From contig CAVTSO010000006.1 in NCBI GenBank assembly GCA_963737445.1, positions 1-64,000 on the forward strand: DNA of 64,000 nt, read 5' to 3'. The notes under the pieces are model-generated. The model worked only from the letters and a program-made list of their open reading frames with translations, searched no databases and was not told the origin of the DNA. The translations under genes and the position numbers were made by a program. The DNA is from JAICYJ01 sp963737445. Lineage in GTDB: Bacteria > Actinomycetota > Thermoleophilia > Gaiellales > JAICJC01. This document shows, piece by piece, positions 8,948-17,527 of the stretch. Position 1 is the stretch's first letter. Every line of letters begins with the position of its first letter.

Positions 8948-9361
8948 CTACGCGGTTACGTGCGTGCGCTCTTCGAGGTGCTGGTGGGACGGGCAGTACT
9001 CACGGTCGGGCAGCGGGGTGCGCTGGCAGGGCTTGCCCTTGCGGGTGGTCGCCTTGCAGCTGGCCATGCCCTCGCCGTTCCGCTCGATCTCCTCGAGGAT
9101 GTAGGTGACGGCGGCGCTGATGTGACGGTCGATCGTGTTGTAGACCCGTGCCTGGTTCGAGATCGAGAACAGATGCCGGATCTCGTGGAAGAGGCTCTGT
9201 GCCGGCTTCGCGAAGTAGTGGGGGTCGCGCGCCAGCCGCTCGATCGTCGCCTCGGAGGACTGCAGCACGCGACGCTTGCCCTCAGGTATGGATACCGTCT
9301 CAGGGTGCGGATCGACGAGATCCTTGATTTCGACGAAGATCGCGCGGCTGAATCGATACAT
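8948..9361 (-). CDS. Conserved protein with C-terminal CxxxT-CQ-YCxxH metal motif
   Basis: A 137-residue soluble protein. Residues 1-95 are helical with no motif I recognise. The C-terminus CKATTRKGKPCQRTPLPDRE followed by YCPSH fits the small zinc-binding pattern seen in DUF5763-like tails of actinobacterial and phage proteins. ATG 9361 is preferred over an upstream GTG because GGAGAG lies 6 bases before it. Function unknown. Confidence 0.6.
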   Translation of the reverse strand: MYRFSRAIFVEIKDLVDPHPETVSIPEGKRRVLQSSEATIERLARDPHYFAKPAQSLFHEIRHLFSISNQARVYNTIDRHISAAVTYILEEIERNGEGMASCKATTRKGKPCQRTPLPDREYCPSHQHLEERTHVTA

Positions 9362-9445
9362 GAAGGCTCTCCAGACTGTCACAAGGTCGGGGACGGGCTC
9401 AGCGTCATTATGCCCGTTTGCGGCCTGAGTTCGCGCGTCGAAATG

Positions 9446-9473
9446 TTAAGTACGCGTTAAACTCGGGGATAAT
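9446..9473 (+). promoter_or_regulatory. Putative promoter of the AcuC-like gene
   Basis: TTAAGT (9446-9451), a 16-base spacer and GATAAT (9468-9473) lie in a short AT-rich stretch that stands out from the GC-rich surroundings. Transcription would begin about 9480, which rules out starts before that point for the downstream gene. Confidence 0.4.
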
Positions 9474-9519
9474 TTGGCCATTTTACCGCGACGGGCCGCA
9501 AGTTTCCTCCAAACAGCAT

Positions 9520-10440
9520 ATGTCACAAGCGCCGCTCCCCACCTGTTACATGAGCGACCTGTTCCGGCTGCACGACCCCGGTCCGGGCCATCCGGAGCGG
9601 CCGGCCCGCTACGACGCGGTGGCTGCCGCGGTGGCCGCGTCGGGGGCGGAGCGGCGGGGGGCGCCGCCGGCGTCGCGCGAGGCCCTGGAGCGCGTCCACT
9701 CACCGGCCTACGTGGAGCTGATCGAGCGGTTCTGCGCCGGCGGCGGGGGCGCGCTCGATCCGGACACGATCGTCACCGAGGCCAGCTGGGAGGCGGCGCT
9801 GCGCGCGGCGGGCGGCGCGATCGCGGCGGTCGAGGCGGTGGCGGGCGACCGCGGCGTCGCCGCGTTCAGCTGCGGCCGGCCGCCCGGCCATCACGCGGAG
9901 CCGGCGCGGGCGATGGGGTTTTGCGTCTTCAACAGCGCTGCGGTCGCGGCCGCGCACGCGCGGCAGGCGCTCGGCTGTGAGCGGGTGGCGGTGCTCGACT
10001 GGGACGCCCACCACGGCAACGGCACCCAGGCGATCTTCTACGACGATCCCGCCGTGCTCTACGTGTCGCTGCACCAGTACCCGTTCTACCCGGGGACGGG
10101 CGCGGCCGCCGAGACCGGGGCGGGCGACGGCGCCGGCGCGACGGTGAACCTGCCGCTGGCGGCGGGCACCAGCGAGTCGGCGTATCTGGCAGCGTTCCAC
10201 GAGCATGCCCTGCCCGCCGTGGTGGCGTTCCGCCCCGACCTGGTGATCGTGTCGGCCGGCTTCGACGCTGCCGCCGACGACCCGCTCTGCTCGCTGCGGC
10301 TGACGGCGCCGGCGTTCGCCGAGATGGCGACGGCACTGCGCGAGCCGTGCGGGGGTCCGGCGTTCGTGCTGGAGGGGGGCTACAGCCTGTCGGCGCTGGA
10401 GACCGGCGTGATCGCGGTGCTGGCGGCCGTCAGCAACTAG
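9520..10440 (+). CDS. Histone deacetylase/AcuC superfamily amidohydrolase
   Basis: A 306-residue zinc hydrolase of the arginase/deacetylase fold. Typical elements: HDPGPGHPERPARY, CGRPPGHHAEPARAMGFCVF, the zinc/catalytic VLDWDAHHGNGTQ, and VSAGFDAAADDPL with the second zinc aspartate. Members deacetylate polyamines, acetyl-lysine or acetoin-related substrates. The start is uncertain: ATG 9520 or ATG 9550, both after the predicted transcription start. No partner gene indicates the substrate. Confidence 0.88.
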   Translation: MSQAPLPTCYMSDLFRLHDPGPGHPERPARYDAVAAAVAASGAERRGAPPASREALERVHSPAYVELIERFCAGGGGALDPDTIVTEASWEAALRAAGGAIAAVEAVAGDRGVAAFSCGRPPGHHAEPARAMGFCVFNSAAVAAAHARQALGCERVAVLDWDAHHGNGTQAIFYDDPAVLYVSLHQYPFYPGTGAAAETGAGDGAGATVNLPLAAGTSESAYLAAFHEHALPAVVAFRPDLVIVSAGFDAAADDPLCSLRLTAPAFAEMATALREPCGGPAFVLEGGYSLSALETGVIAVLAAVSN

Positions 10441-10475
10441 CCGGTACAGGCGCCTGATCCTGAGAGGGTAGGGCC

Positions 10476-10952
10476 ATGCTCTCCCGCAGATTCGTGCCGT
10501 GCTGGGCTTGGCGGCCGTGGCCGGTGGCTGAGACCGGTGCGGTGGCGCAGGCGAGCGAGGGGACGGTGACGGGGACGCTGTGGGCCGGCCAGGCTTTCGT
10601 GCAGCCGTTCACGGCGACCGCCGCGGGCACGGTGGCGCTGCGGCTGGAGTGGGACGACCCCTCGGCGAAGCTGAGGGTGGACGACGTGATCGGCGGCCGC
10701 TGCCACGACCCCGCCATAGCCTGCTACCGGATGACGGTCAAGAGCACACGCTGGTACACGCCGCCGGCGCTGTTGCTGGCGTACGCCAACGCCGGGGTCG
10801 ACGGCACCGGTCGCTGGGCGATCCTGCAGTTCTACCGGATCGTGAGCCGGCACTCGGGCACGACCACCAGCAAGTCACCGTCGTGGAACTGCGATTCGGC
10901 GGGTCCCCGCCAGCACTGGACGTCCCAGCCGGAGCTGTACTGCCTGAACTGA
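10476..10952 (+). CDS. Probable exported protein of unknown function
   Basis: A frame of 158 codons whose middle (TGTLWAGQAFVQPFTATAAG, then TVALRLEWDDPSAKLRVDDV) looks like an extracellular beta-sandwich pre-peptidase-type domain. The N-terminus as read is tryptophan-rich, while a neighbouring frame gives the signal-like AVLGLAAVA; dropping one G from GCCGGTGGCT would join the two. The C-terminus is also ambiguous between frames. I cannot name a function. Treat the ends as provisional. Confidence 0.4.
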   Translation: MLSRRFVPCWAWRPWPVAETGAVAQASEGTVTGTLWAGQAFVQPFTATAAGTVALRLEWDDPSAKLRVDDVIGGRCHDPAIACYRMTVKSTRWYTPPALLLAYANAGVDGTGRWAILQFYRIVSRHSGTTTSKSPSWNCDSAGPRQHWTSQPELYCLN

Positions 10953-11086
10953 ACGACATGCCGTGGGTGATCGATCACGTCGATCCGCGGATCACGTACT
11001 CGGACGCGGCCAACGCTGGGCGCGGCGCAGGGGCGTGACTTCAGCGCGGGTACGCTACCTGCGACGACGACACGACAGGAGCGGCG

Positions 11087-11329
11087 ATGAGCGACGAACA
11101 GGTTCACGGAACGATCGAGCAGCTGGTCTCGGAGGAGCACGAGCTGTGGGAGGCGGAGTCGCAGGGCAGGTCGACGGACTCGGACCGGCGGCGCCTGGCC
11201 GAGATCAAGGTGCAGCTCGACCAGTGCTGGGACCTGCTGCGGCAGCGTCGCGCGCTGCGCGAGTTCGACCTCGACGACGACAGCGCACAGCTGCGCAAGT
11301 CCGACGTGGTCGAGGGCTATCAGCAGTAG
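11087..11329 (+). CDS. DUF2630 family protein
   Basis: An 80-residue acidic helical protein with the DUF2630 hallmarks IEQLVSEEHELWEAE, then LDQCWDLLRQRRALREF and a C-terminal VVEGYQQ. The family is confined largely to actinobacteria and its function is unknown. An AGGAG lies 7 bases upstream of the ATG. No operon partner on this strand. Confidence 0.88.
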   Translation: MSDEQVHGTIEQLVSEEHELWEAESQGRSTDSDRRRLAEIKVQLDQCWDLLRQRRALREFDLDDDSAQLRKSDVVEGYQQ

Positions 11330-11527
11330 CCGCGCGTCACAGCCGCCGTGACGTCCCCGTCACGGCGATGTTGCTTGCGAAGTCCCCCATTTCCGCACGG
11401 CGCGGTCACGTCCCGTTCACGCACCCGGCAGCGACCTGCCACGCACCCCGAAGCGGTGTTTGACTCCAATCTGGGCGCGGGCGGCGGTGCGGCCCGTGAC
11501 CGCCCCGTGACCCGCGTTTCGCCGTCG
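11330..11527. other. Non-coding interval rich in CGTGAC/GTCACG half-sites
   Basis: No credible reading frame between the DUF2630 stop and the aldehyde dehydrogenase stop. The interval holds CGTCAC at 11335, CGTGAC at 11347, CGTCAC at 11358, GGTCACG at 11404, a TTCACG at about 11416, and CGTGAC at 11495 and 11506. The pair 11347/11358 forms a palindrome around TCCCC. No T-rich terminator tail was seen. Confidence 0.5.
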
Positions 11528-12958
11528 CTACAGGCTGATCACGATCATCCGCGGCTCGGTCATCTCCTGCACCGCGAACTTCGGCCCCTCGCGCGTGTTG
11601 CCCGACTCCTTGACGCCGCCGTAGGGCATCTGGTCGGCACGGTACGTGGGCGCCTCGTTCAGGGTGACTCCGCCGAACTCGAGCTCTCGCGCCGCGCGCA
11701 TCGCCTTGGTGATGTCCTGCGTGAACACTCCCGCCTGCAGCCCGTAGTCGGTGCCGTTGGCAAGCGCGATCGCCTGCTCCAAACCCGACACGCGCGCCAC
11801 GGCCACGACCGGTCCGAACACCTCGTGGCAGGCGACTTCCATGTCCAGCGACACGTCGTCGAGCAACGTCGGGCGCAGCACGCCGTCGTCGCCCACCTCG
11901 CCGCCTGACAGGAGCTTCGCACCGCCGGCGACGGCGTCATCCACCCAGGCCTTGATGCGGTCGCGGTTGTCGCCGTCGATCACGGGCCCCACCTGCGTCT
12001 CCGGATCGAGCGGATCTCCCACCTTCAGCGCCTGCACCTTCGGCACCAGCTTCTCGATCAGCGCGTCGTGCGCGGCGTCCTCGACGTAGACCCGCTGGAT
12101 CGAGATGCAGCTCTGTCCGGCGAACGCGTAGCCGTTGGCGGCGATCGCGGTTGCCGCCTTGTCGAGGTCGGCGTCGGCCAGCACGATCAGCGGCGTCGAG
12201 TTGCCGAGCTCGAGCGACACCTTCTTCTTGTGGGCGCGCTGGCGGATGCCCCAGCCCACCTGCGACGAGCCGGTGAAGGTGATCATCTTGACGCGCTCGT
12301 CCTCGGTCAGCACGTCGCCGATCTCGCCCGAGCGGCCCACGATCACGTTCAGCCAGCCGGCCGGCTGGCCGACGTCGGCGAAGGCGCGCGCCAGCAGCAG
12401 CGCCGAGAGCGGCGTCGCGCCGGCCGGCTTCAGCACCACCGCGCAGCCCGCGGCAAACGCGGGGCCGACCTTGTGGCAGACCAGGTTCAGCGGGAAGTTG
12501 AACGGCGAGATCGCGCCGATGATCCCGATCGGCACGCGCAGGATCAGGCCGGCCTTGCCCTCGCCGGCGGGATGCGCATCCATCGGCACCGTCTCGCCGG
12601 TCAGCCGCCGCGCCTCGAGTGCCGAAAAAGTGATCGTCTGCACGGCGCGGTCGACCTCGATGCCCGCCGTCGCGATCGGCTTGCCGGCCTCCTGGGCGAT
12701 GGTGCGGGCGAACTCGTCGCGCCGCTCCGCGAGCAGCGCGGCCACCCCGTCCAGCACCGACGCACGCTTGTGCGCCGGCAGCGGGCTCTGCATCGCCCGC
12801 TCCGCCGCGTCGATCGCGCGGGTCGCGTCCGCGCCGCCGCCGAACGCCACGCGCCCGACCACGCTGCCGTCGTAGGGCGACGTCACATTCTTCGCCTCGC
12901 CGGTCTCGTACCACTCGCCGTCCACGTACAGCTTCTGGATCGTCTCGGTCATCGCCAT
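11528..12958 (-). CDS. NAD(P)-dependent aldehyde dehydrogenase
   Basis: A 476-residue aldehyde dehydrogenase. It has GIIGAISPFNFPLNLVCHKV for cofactor binding, MITFTGSSQVG, the general-base region VSLELGNSTPLIV, and catalytic Cys284 in AGQSCISIQRV. The SCISIQRV context resembles lactaldehyde- and phosphonate/sulphoacetaldehyde-type members, but the substrate cannot be fixed. GAGGGAG upstream supports ATG 12958. It starts 2 bases after the stop of the thiamine-diphosphate enzyme, so they form one transcript. Confidence 0.9.
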   Translation of the reverse strand: MAMTETIQKLYVDGEWYETGEAKNVTSPYDGSVVGRVAFGGGADATRAIDAAERAMQSPLPAHKRASVLDGVAALLAERRDEFARTIAQEAGKPIATAGIEVDRAVQTITFSALEARRLTGETVPMDAHPAGEGKAGLILRVPIGIIGAISPFNFPLNLVCHKVGPAFAAGCAVVLKPAGATPLSALLLARAFADVGQPAGWLNVIVGRSGEIGDVLTEDERVKMITFTGSSQVGWGIRQRAHKKKVSLELGNSTPLIVLADADLDKAATAIAANGYAFAGQSCISIQRVYVEDAAHDALIEKLVPKVQALKVGDPLDPETQVGPVIDGDNRDRIKAWVDDAVAGGAKLLSGGEVGDDGVLRPTLLDDVSLDMEVACHEVFGPVVAVARVSGLEQAIALANGTDYGLQAGVFTQDITKAMRAARELEFGGVTLNEAPTYRADQMPYGGVKESGNTREGPKFAVQEMTEPRMIVISL

Positions 12959-12960
12959 TG

Positions 12961-14613
12961 TCAGACTCCCTCTCCGACCTTCACCAGGTCGGCCAGATTC
13001 ATCGAAAACTTCCTGTTTTCACGGTAATCGATCGGGATCTCCACGACCGATGGAATGTCCAGCTCGAGCGCACGCCGGAGCGTCGGCATCAGCTCGTCGG
13101 CAGACGACACGCGCATGCCCGCGATCCCGAAGCTCTCGGCCAGCATCACCAGATCGGGGTTCGTGAACTTGGTGCCCGCCAGGTGACCGAACTTCCGCTG
13201 CTGATGCACCTCGATCACCCCGTACGCGTTGTCCGACCAGACGATGTTCACGATCGCCAGCCCCAGCCGCTTGGCCGTCTCCAGCTCCTGCACGTTCATC
13301 AGGAACCCGCCGTCGCCGGAGATCGTGACCACCCGCCGGTCCTTCGGCAGCACCATCCTCGCGGCCACGGCGGCCGGCAGCGCGAAGCCCATCGCCGCCG
13401 CGCCGTTGGAGATCAGCACCGTGTTCGGCTCGTGAGCCGGCCACAGGCGTGAGATCCACAGCTTGTGCGCGCCCACATCCGAGATCAGCAGGTCGCTCGG
13501 CCCCATCAGCTCGCGCAGGTCGCGCAGCGCGCGCTGCGGCTTGATTGGGAACCCGTCATCGGAGTGCGACTCCAGCGCGTCGCGGATCATCTGGTTGAAC
13601 GGAGGCGTCACCACCCGGGCCGGCGGCTTGTCCGAGACAAGGTTCCCCAGGTGCGTGAGGATGTGCGAGATGTCGCCCGTCAGCTCGACGTCGGGCACGT
13701 AGTGAGCGTCGCTCTCGGCCGGCGTCGTGTCGATGCAGATCACGCGGCGGTCGCGGTTCGGGTTCCAGTTCACCGGCGACCACTCGACCAGGTCGTAGCC
13801 GACGCAGACCACCAGGTCGGACCGACCCATGAACCCGCGCGGGTAGTCCTGGGCGCGCAGGCCGGCCGTGAACAGCGCGTGCTCGTCGTCGGCGTCGATC
13901 ACGCCCTTGCCCATGAATGTGGTGATCACGCCCAGCCCGGTCTGCTGCACGAAGCGCCGCAGCGCCGGTGAGGCGTGCTGTCGGGCGATGCCGTTGCCGG
14001 CCAGCACCACCGGCCGTTCGGCCGCCTGCAGCAGCTCGGCGGCGCGGTGCAGCTCGGCCGCGACCGGCTCCACCAGCGCCGGCGGACGCCGCGGCACCGG
14101 ATCGGCGGCGAGCGGCAGCTCCATTACGTCGGCCGGCAGCTCCAGGTGCGTGGCGCCCGGCTTCTCGCGCTCGGCCACCGCGAACGCCTTGCGAACGGCC
14201 TCCGGGATGATGTCCGGGTCGTGGACGCGCGCGTTCCACTTCGTGACCGGCTTCATCATGCGCACGACGTCGATGTACTGGTGGCTCTCCTTGTGCATCT
14301 CCGACAGGTCGGTCTGGCCGGTCAGGGCGACCACCGGAGCGCGGTCGAGGAAGGCGTCGGCCATACCCGTCACGAGGTTCGTGGCGCCCGGACCGAGCGT
14401 GCCCAGGCAGACGCCGGCGCGCCCGGTCAGCCGTCCGTAGGCGTCGGCCATGAAGGCGCCGCCCTGCTCGTGGCGTACCGGTACGAACTCGATCGAAGCG
14501 GAGCGGTCGAGCGCCTCGTTGAGGTCGAGCGTCTCCTCGCCGGGGATGCCGAACACGTGGCGCACACCCTCGTTCTCGAGGCATCTGACGAAGACTTCGG
14601 CCGCCGTTTCCAT
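12961..14613 (-). CDS. Acetolactate synthase-like thiamine diphosphate enzyme
   Basis: A 550-residue TPP-dependent enzyme. N-terminal domain: HVFGIPGEETLDLNEAL, with glutamate in VRHEQGGAFMADAYGR. C-terminal cofactor motif: GDGGFLMNVQELETA ... NIVWSDNAYGVI. HKESHQYIDVVRMMKPVTKW and the ending VEIPIDYRENRKF recall catabolic AlsS/BudB synthases more than anabolic IlvB, and no regulatory IlvN subunit is adjacent. The pairing with an aldehyde dehydrogenase suggests a 2-oxoacid or aldehyde catabolic role, which is inference. Confidence 0.82.
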   Translation of the reverse strand: METAAEVFVRCLENEGVRHVFGIPGEETLDLNEALDRSASIEFVPVRHEQGGAFMADAYGRLTGRAGVCLGTLGPGATNLVTGMADAFLDRAPVVALTGQTDLSEMHKESHQYIDVVRMMKPVTKWNARVHDPDIIPEAVRKAFAVAEREKPGATHLELPADVMELPLAADPVPRRPPALVEPVAAELHRAAELLQAAERPVVLAGNGIARQHASPALRRFVQQTGLGVITTFMGKGVIDADDEHALFTAGLRAQDYPRGFMGRSDLVVCVGYDLVEWSPVNWNPNRDRRVICIDTTPAESDAHYVPDVELTGDISHILTHLGNLVSDKPPARVVTPPFNQMIRDALESHSDDGFPIKPQRALRDLRELMGPSDLLISDVGAHKLWISRLWPAHEPNTVLISNGAAAMGFALPAAVAARMVLPKDRRVVTISGDGGFLMNVQELETAKRLGLAIVNIVWSDNAYGVIEVHQQRKFGHLAGTKFTNPDLVMLAESFGIAGMRVSSADELMPTLRRALELDIPSVVEIPIDYRENRKFSMNLADLVKVGEGV

Positions 14614-14675
14614 AGCACCGGCAGTGTATCGGTGGGGGACTGGCGGGCGTGCCGCCGTGCCTCAGGGAATCGGCG

Positions 14676-15698
14676 CTAGCGGATCTTGAAGCACTTGTCG
14701 GCGGACGAACCCGCCAGGATCTGCTGCTCGGTGTCCAGCCGGGAGTCGAGCAGCGCATCGAACGGCTGCCGCCCCGACCCGGTGATCGTGAAGTCGGACA
14801 GGCCGTCGCGGGTCTGCACGGGCGACTGCGAGTAGTTGCCCGGCGGTGGCCCCTTCCAGCGCACGATCGGTGTCACGCCGGGGCCGTCCATCGTCGCGCG
14901 GTACTTTTCGCCGTAGCCGCTGGCGTTGTGACGGCCGAAGCGGCTCGCCCACAGCGTGTCGCAGAAGCCGCCGTCGCTGGGCCGGTGCACCAGGAAGCTG
15001 TTCTCGCGGCGCCAGCCCTTGCCCCACTTGGGCGGGTTGTACGTGTCCACGAAGACGAGCCGGCCGAAGCTGTCGGTGGGTGCGCCGGTCCTGGTGTTCG
15101 AGAACCCGTAGGTGCCAACGCCCTTGTAGGTGGCGCGGCCGAACAGCTTGTCCAGGTGCGGATACTGGGAGGTCGCGCGCGTCCAGTTCCACTTCAGCCA
15201 GAGCTGGGCGAGCGACCCCTTCCAGTGTGAGATGTGCAGCTCGCGCTTGCCCTGCTGCGGCGACAGGCAGCATTTGTAGCCGCCGTTCGGCATCAGGCGC
15301 TTCCAGCTCTGGAGTGCCCAGTGGGAGCCGTCCGGCATCGTGCAGACGGTCACGGCCAGGGTCAGGCCGCTGCCCCTCCAGGGTGCGCACGCGTTCTTTA
15401 CGCGCCGCCAGTAGCCGGAGCCCCAGGGGCTGGCGCTACCACCCGAGTAGTCGACGTGGAACTTGACCTGGCTATCAGGATGCGCCGGGTCGGGCGGCTT
15501 GGCGTTGATCGCGCCCCACACCAGCACCTGGCGGACGATGCCGTTGGCGCGGTAGCTGACCACCGCCCGGTTCTTGGCGTTCACCTTGAGGGTGATGTGC
15601 GTCGCGTTGCGGACGATCAGCTTGCTGGCTCCCGCGACCGCGGGGGCGGCCAGCGCCGCCGCGAACACCACCAGGAGCAGGACCATGAATCGTCGCAT
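14676..15698 (-). CDS. Secreted protein of unknown function
   Basis: A 340-residue protein with a clear signal peptide MRRFMVLLLVVFAAALAAPAVAGA. The mature part is rich in Trp, Gly and Cys (WGSGYWRRVKNACAPWRGSG, GYKCCLSPQQGKRELHISHW) and looks like an extracellular, disulphide-bonded beta protein. I recognise no catalytic motif. ATG 15698 begins the signal peptide; upstream codons in frame are not protein-like. It diverges from the small prepilin gene. Confidence 0.7.
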   Translation of the reverse strand: MRRFMVLLLVVFAAALAAPAVAGASKLIVRNATHITLKVNAKNRAVVSYRANGIVRQVLVWGAINAKPPDPAHPDSQVKFHVDYSGGSASPWGSGYWRRVKNACAPWRGSGLTLAVTVCTMPDGSHWALQSWKRLMPNGGYKCCLSPQQGKRELHISHWKGSLAQLWLKWNWTRATSQYPHLDKLFGRATYKGVGTYGFSNTRTGAPTDSFGRLVFVDTYNPPKWGKGWRRENSFLVHRPSDGGFCDTLWASRFGRHNASGYGEKYRATMDGPGVTPIVRWKGPPPGNYSQSPVQTRDGLSDFTITGSGRQPFDALLDSRLDTEQQILAGSSADKCFKIR

Positions 15699-15809
15699 CT
15701 GTTCGTTGTATCGGCAGGTCGGTGATGATCTGACACCCCCGCGCGGGCTCGCGGCCGGGGGGCCCGAACGGTAGCCCACGTGGCCGCCGGCACTCTCTCG
15801 CGGGTGTTT

Positions 15810-15840
15810 CGTGACAGGAGCCGCCTTGTTCCGTGACGGG
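15810..15840 (+). promoter_or_regulatory. Paired CGTGAC direct repeat upstream of a prepilin gene
   Basis: CGTGACAGG at 15810 and CGTGACGGG at 15832 are direct repeats 22 bases apart, about two helical turns, ending 54 bases before the prepilin start. The same arrangement precedes the other prepilin gene (39841/39862) and the two-component/Tad operon (32120/32147). This is consistent with a binding site for an OmpR-type regulator; that is inference. Confidence 0.45.
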
Positions 15841-15893
15841 CGCTCGCGGCAGGCTGGGCCGGTCATCACCAACGCCCGCAAGGAGGGTCATCC

Positions 15894-16136
15894 ATGTCTC
15901 ATCGCACCGCCGCCTGGCTGGTCACAGGCACCCATCACCTAGCCGAACGCGTCCGCCGCGCGGACGCCGAGCGAGGCCAGGGCACGGTCGAGTACGCCGG
16001 CCTGGCCATGGCGATCGGCGTGCTGCTGCTCGCCGTTGGCTCGTACCTCGGCGGGAAAGACCACGGCATCGGCGGCGTTGTGACGGCACCCCTCTCACCA
16101 AGCATCCTGCTGGACCTCGACTTGGTGACTGCCTGA
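15894..16136 (+). CDS. Small Flp-type prepilin-like protein
   Basis: An 80-residue protein with the class III prepilin pattern: a basic leader of about 28 residues, then GQGTVEYAGLAMAIGVLLLA, i.e. a processing glycine, Glu at +5 and a hydrophobic helix. It resembles the second prepilin at 39892 (GQSTVEYLALVLLVLVAACA). AAGGAGG lies 7 bases before the ATG. The C-terminal 30 residues are not pilin-like. It probably serves the Tad apparatus encoded at 34.7-38.9 kb. Confidence 0.65.
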   Translation: MSHRTAAWLVTGTHHLAERVRRADAERGQGTVEYAGLAMAIGVLLLAVGSYLGGKDHGIGGVVTAPLSPSILLDLDLVTA

Positions 16137-16271
16137 TGCCGTGCGGCAGGCGAATCATGCCGTTGGGATAACGCCCCGAATCGGTATGGTTGAGCGAAAG
16201 AGGAGGCCGCCGTCCGACCACCATGCGAGAATGCTCCGCGAGGATCGTTGTCTCTCCAGAAGGAAACCAAA

Positions 16272-17228
16272 ATGTCTGACTCTCCTACGTTCGACCTCGT
16301 CATCTGCGGCAGCAAGACCCCTGATATCCGATTCACGAAGAAGGACGGCGATATCAGGATCTTCTGTCTCAATAACCTGACGCTCGACATCCGCGAGAAC
16401 ATGCTCGGAGACCGCACCTTCAAGATGGGTACGCTCCTCTCCTTCCTCTGCCAGAAGCACTGCAAGGGACACCGTCAGGGCGAGCAGCAGCCGTGCCCCG
16501 CGCTCGTGAAGGCCTACAAGGTCCACACGGAGAAGAGGAATCTGGCCTCCGTCGAGATGCACTCGCTCCCGCAGTGGGACAAGTGCGCGGGCGTGAAGTA
16601 CCTCCTCGACCTCACGGACACCAAGGACGAGCGGGCGTTCCTCCGCGCCTACCTCGACCAGATGTACGCGGACGAGTGCCACTGGCGGGACGGTCTGATC
16701 GCGAAGTGGAACGCGAGCTGGCACCGCGTTCCCGACAATCCGTGGGCTGTGAGTCGAGTCTCGAAATTCGACAGGATGCTCTGGTCGACACTCCGATTTC
16801 CGGCGCTTCTGCCCCAGGCTTGGATCAACTGGCTCTACGGCGCAGACGAGGCTGCCCTTCGCCGCCTCGACACCTGCCCCAGCCGGATCGACTTCATGGC
16901 GATCCACGAAGGCCGGCGCCATGTAGTCGAGATCGACGGGCCTTCGCACTGGGCCGACCACGACGGGCACGGGTACGTGCCCAACGAGGACGCCTACCAC
17001 CGCACTATCGTGCACCGCCGCACGCTCGAGAGGGAGAACTGGGTCTGGACGACGCTCACCCGCAAGGAGGTGAAGGAGGCCTCCGCGAACACGGAGGAAT
17101 TCCTGCCGTGGGTTGGTGTGCTGTCCGTCCTGCCGTTCTACCGGATGGAGTACCCCGAGCCCCTCTCGCCGGAGCAGTTGGGCGTAACCGAGATCGAGGA
17201 TTACGTGTTCGACGACATCCCCTTCTAA
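16272..17228 (+). CDS. Putative nuclease with DUF559/Vsr-like PD-(D/E)xK core
   Basis: A 318-residue protein. Residues 1-185 match nothing I recognise and include a Cys/His cluster FLCQKHCKGHRQ (59-69). Residues 202-255 hold CPSRIDFMAIHEGRRHVVEI, then DGPSHW, and later YHRTIVHRRTLERENW. An Asp (207), Glu-x-Asp (220-222) and a following His and Arg-rich helix match the ExDGxxH pattern of Vsr/DUF559-type endonuclease folds. As lone cargo at the end of a mobile element it is a candidate defence or anti-competitor nuclease; that role is inferred. Confidence 0.5.
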   Translation: MSDSPTFDLVICGSKTPDIRFTKKDGDIRIFCLNNLTLDIRENMLGDRTFKMGTLLSFLCQKHCKGHRQGEQQPCPALVKAYKVHTEKRNLASVEMHSLPQWDKCAGVKYLLDLTDTKDERAFLRAYLDQMYADECHWRDGLIAKWNASWHRVPDNPWAVSRVSKFDRMLWSTLRFPALLPQAWINWLYGADEAALRRLDTCPSRIDFMAIHEGRRHVVEIDGPSHWADHDGHGYVPNEDAYHRTIVHRRTLERENWVWTTLTRKEVKEASANTEEFLPWVGVLSVLPFYRMEYPEPLSPEQLGVTEIEDYVFDDIPF

Positions 17229-17378
17229 CCGTCGCACCCAGGTCGACCACGACGCCCACCGCGTGAAACCGATTGTGACGGGCGCCTGGACGTCGGTGAA
17301 TGCCGCTGTACCCGCTCGACATCTCTTCACGACACGCGGGCAATCAGCGCGGCGAGCGTCGAAGATCGACCGTGGGGG

Positions 17379-17408
17379 TTGACCACGCACACGCGGTCGC
17401 GGTAGGGT
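17379..17408 (+). promoter_or_regulatory. Possible promoter for the small gene at 17528
   Basis: TTGACC (17379-17384), an 18-base spacer and TAGGGT (17403-17408) lie in a 299-base interval with no gene. A CCTCAGG/CCTGAGG hairpin (17411-17433) follows directly, at the 5' end of the expected transcript. Confidence 0.35.
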
Positions 17409-17527
17409 CGCCTCAGGCACCTCTCTCCTGAGGTGGCGCATCCGGGCGTAAGAAGTGGATATCTGGGGATGCGCTAACCACCTGCACGGAGCACCAGAAA
17501 AGGTCGCACCGTGAAAGGAGGTGAGAG

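Noticed and set aside
11528..14679. Very long open frames on the strand opposite the acetolactate synthase and aldehyde dehydrogenase genes
   Set aside because: They are antisense shadows of high-GC codon bias: Arg/Ala/Gly-rich, no motifs, and no ribosome sites.
16137..16271. Left attachment site of the element by direct-repeat matching to 27488-27640
   Set aside because: Only short, chance-level similarities were seen. Serine integrase cores can be two bases, so the eye cannot settle it; an empty-site comparison is needed.
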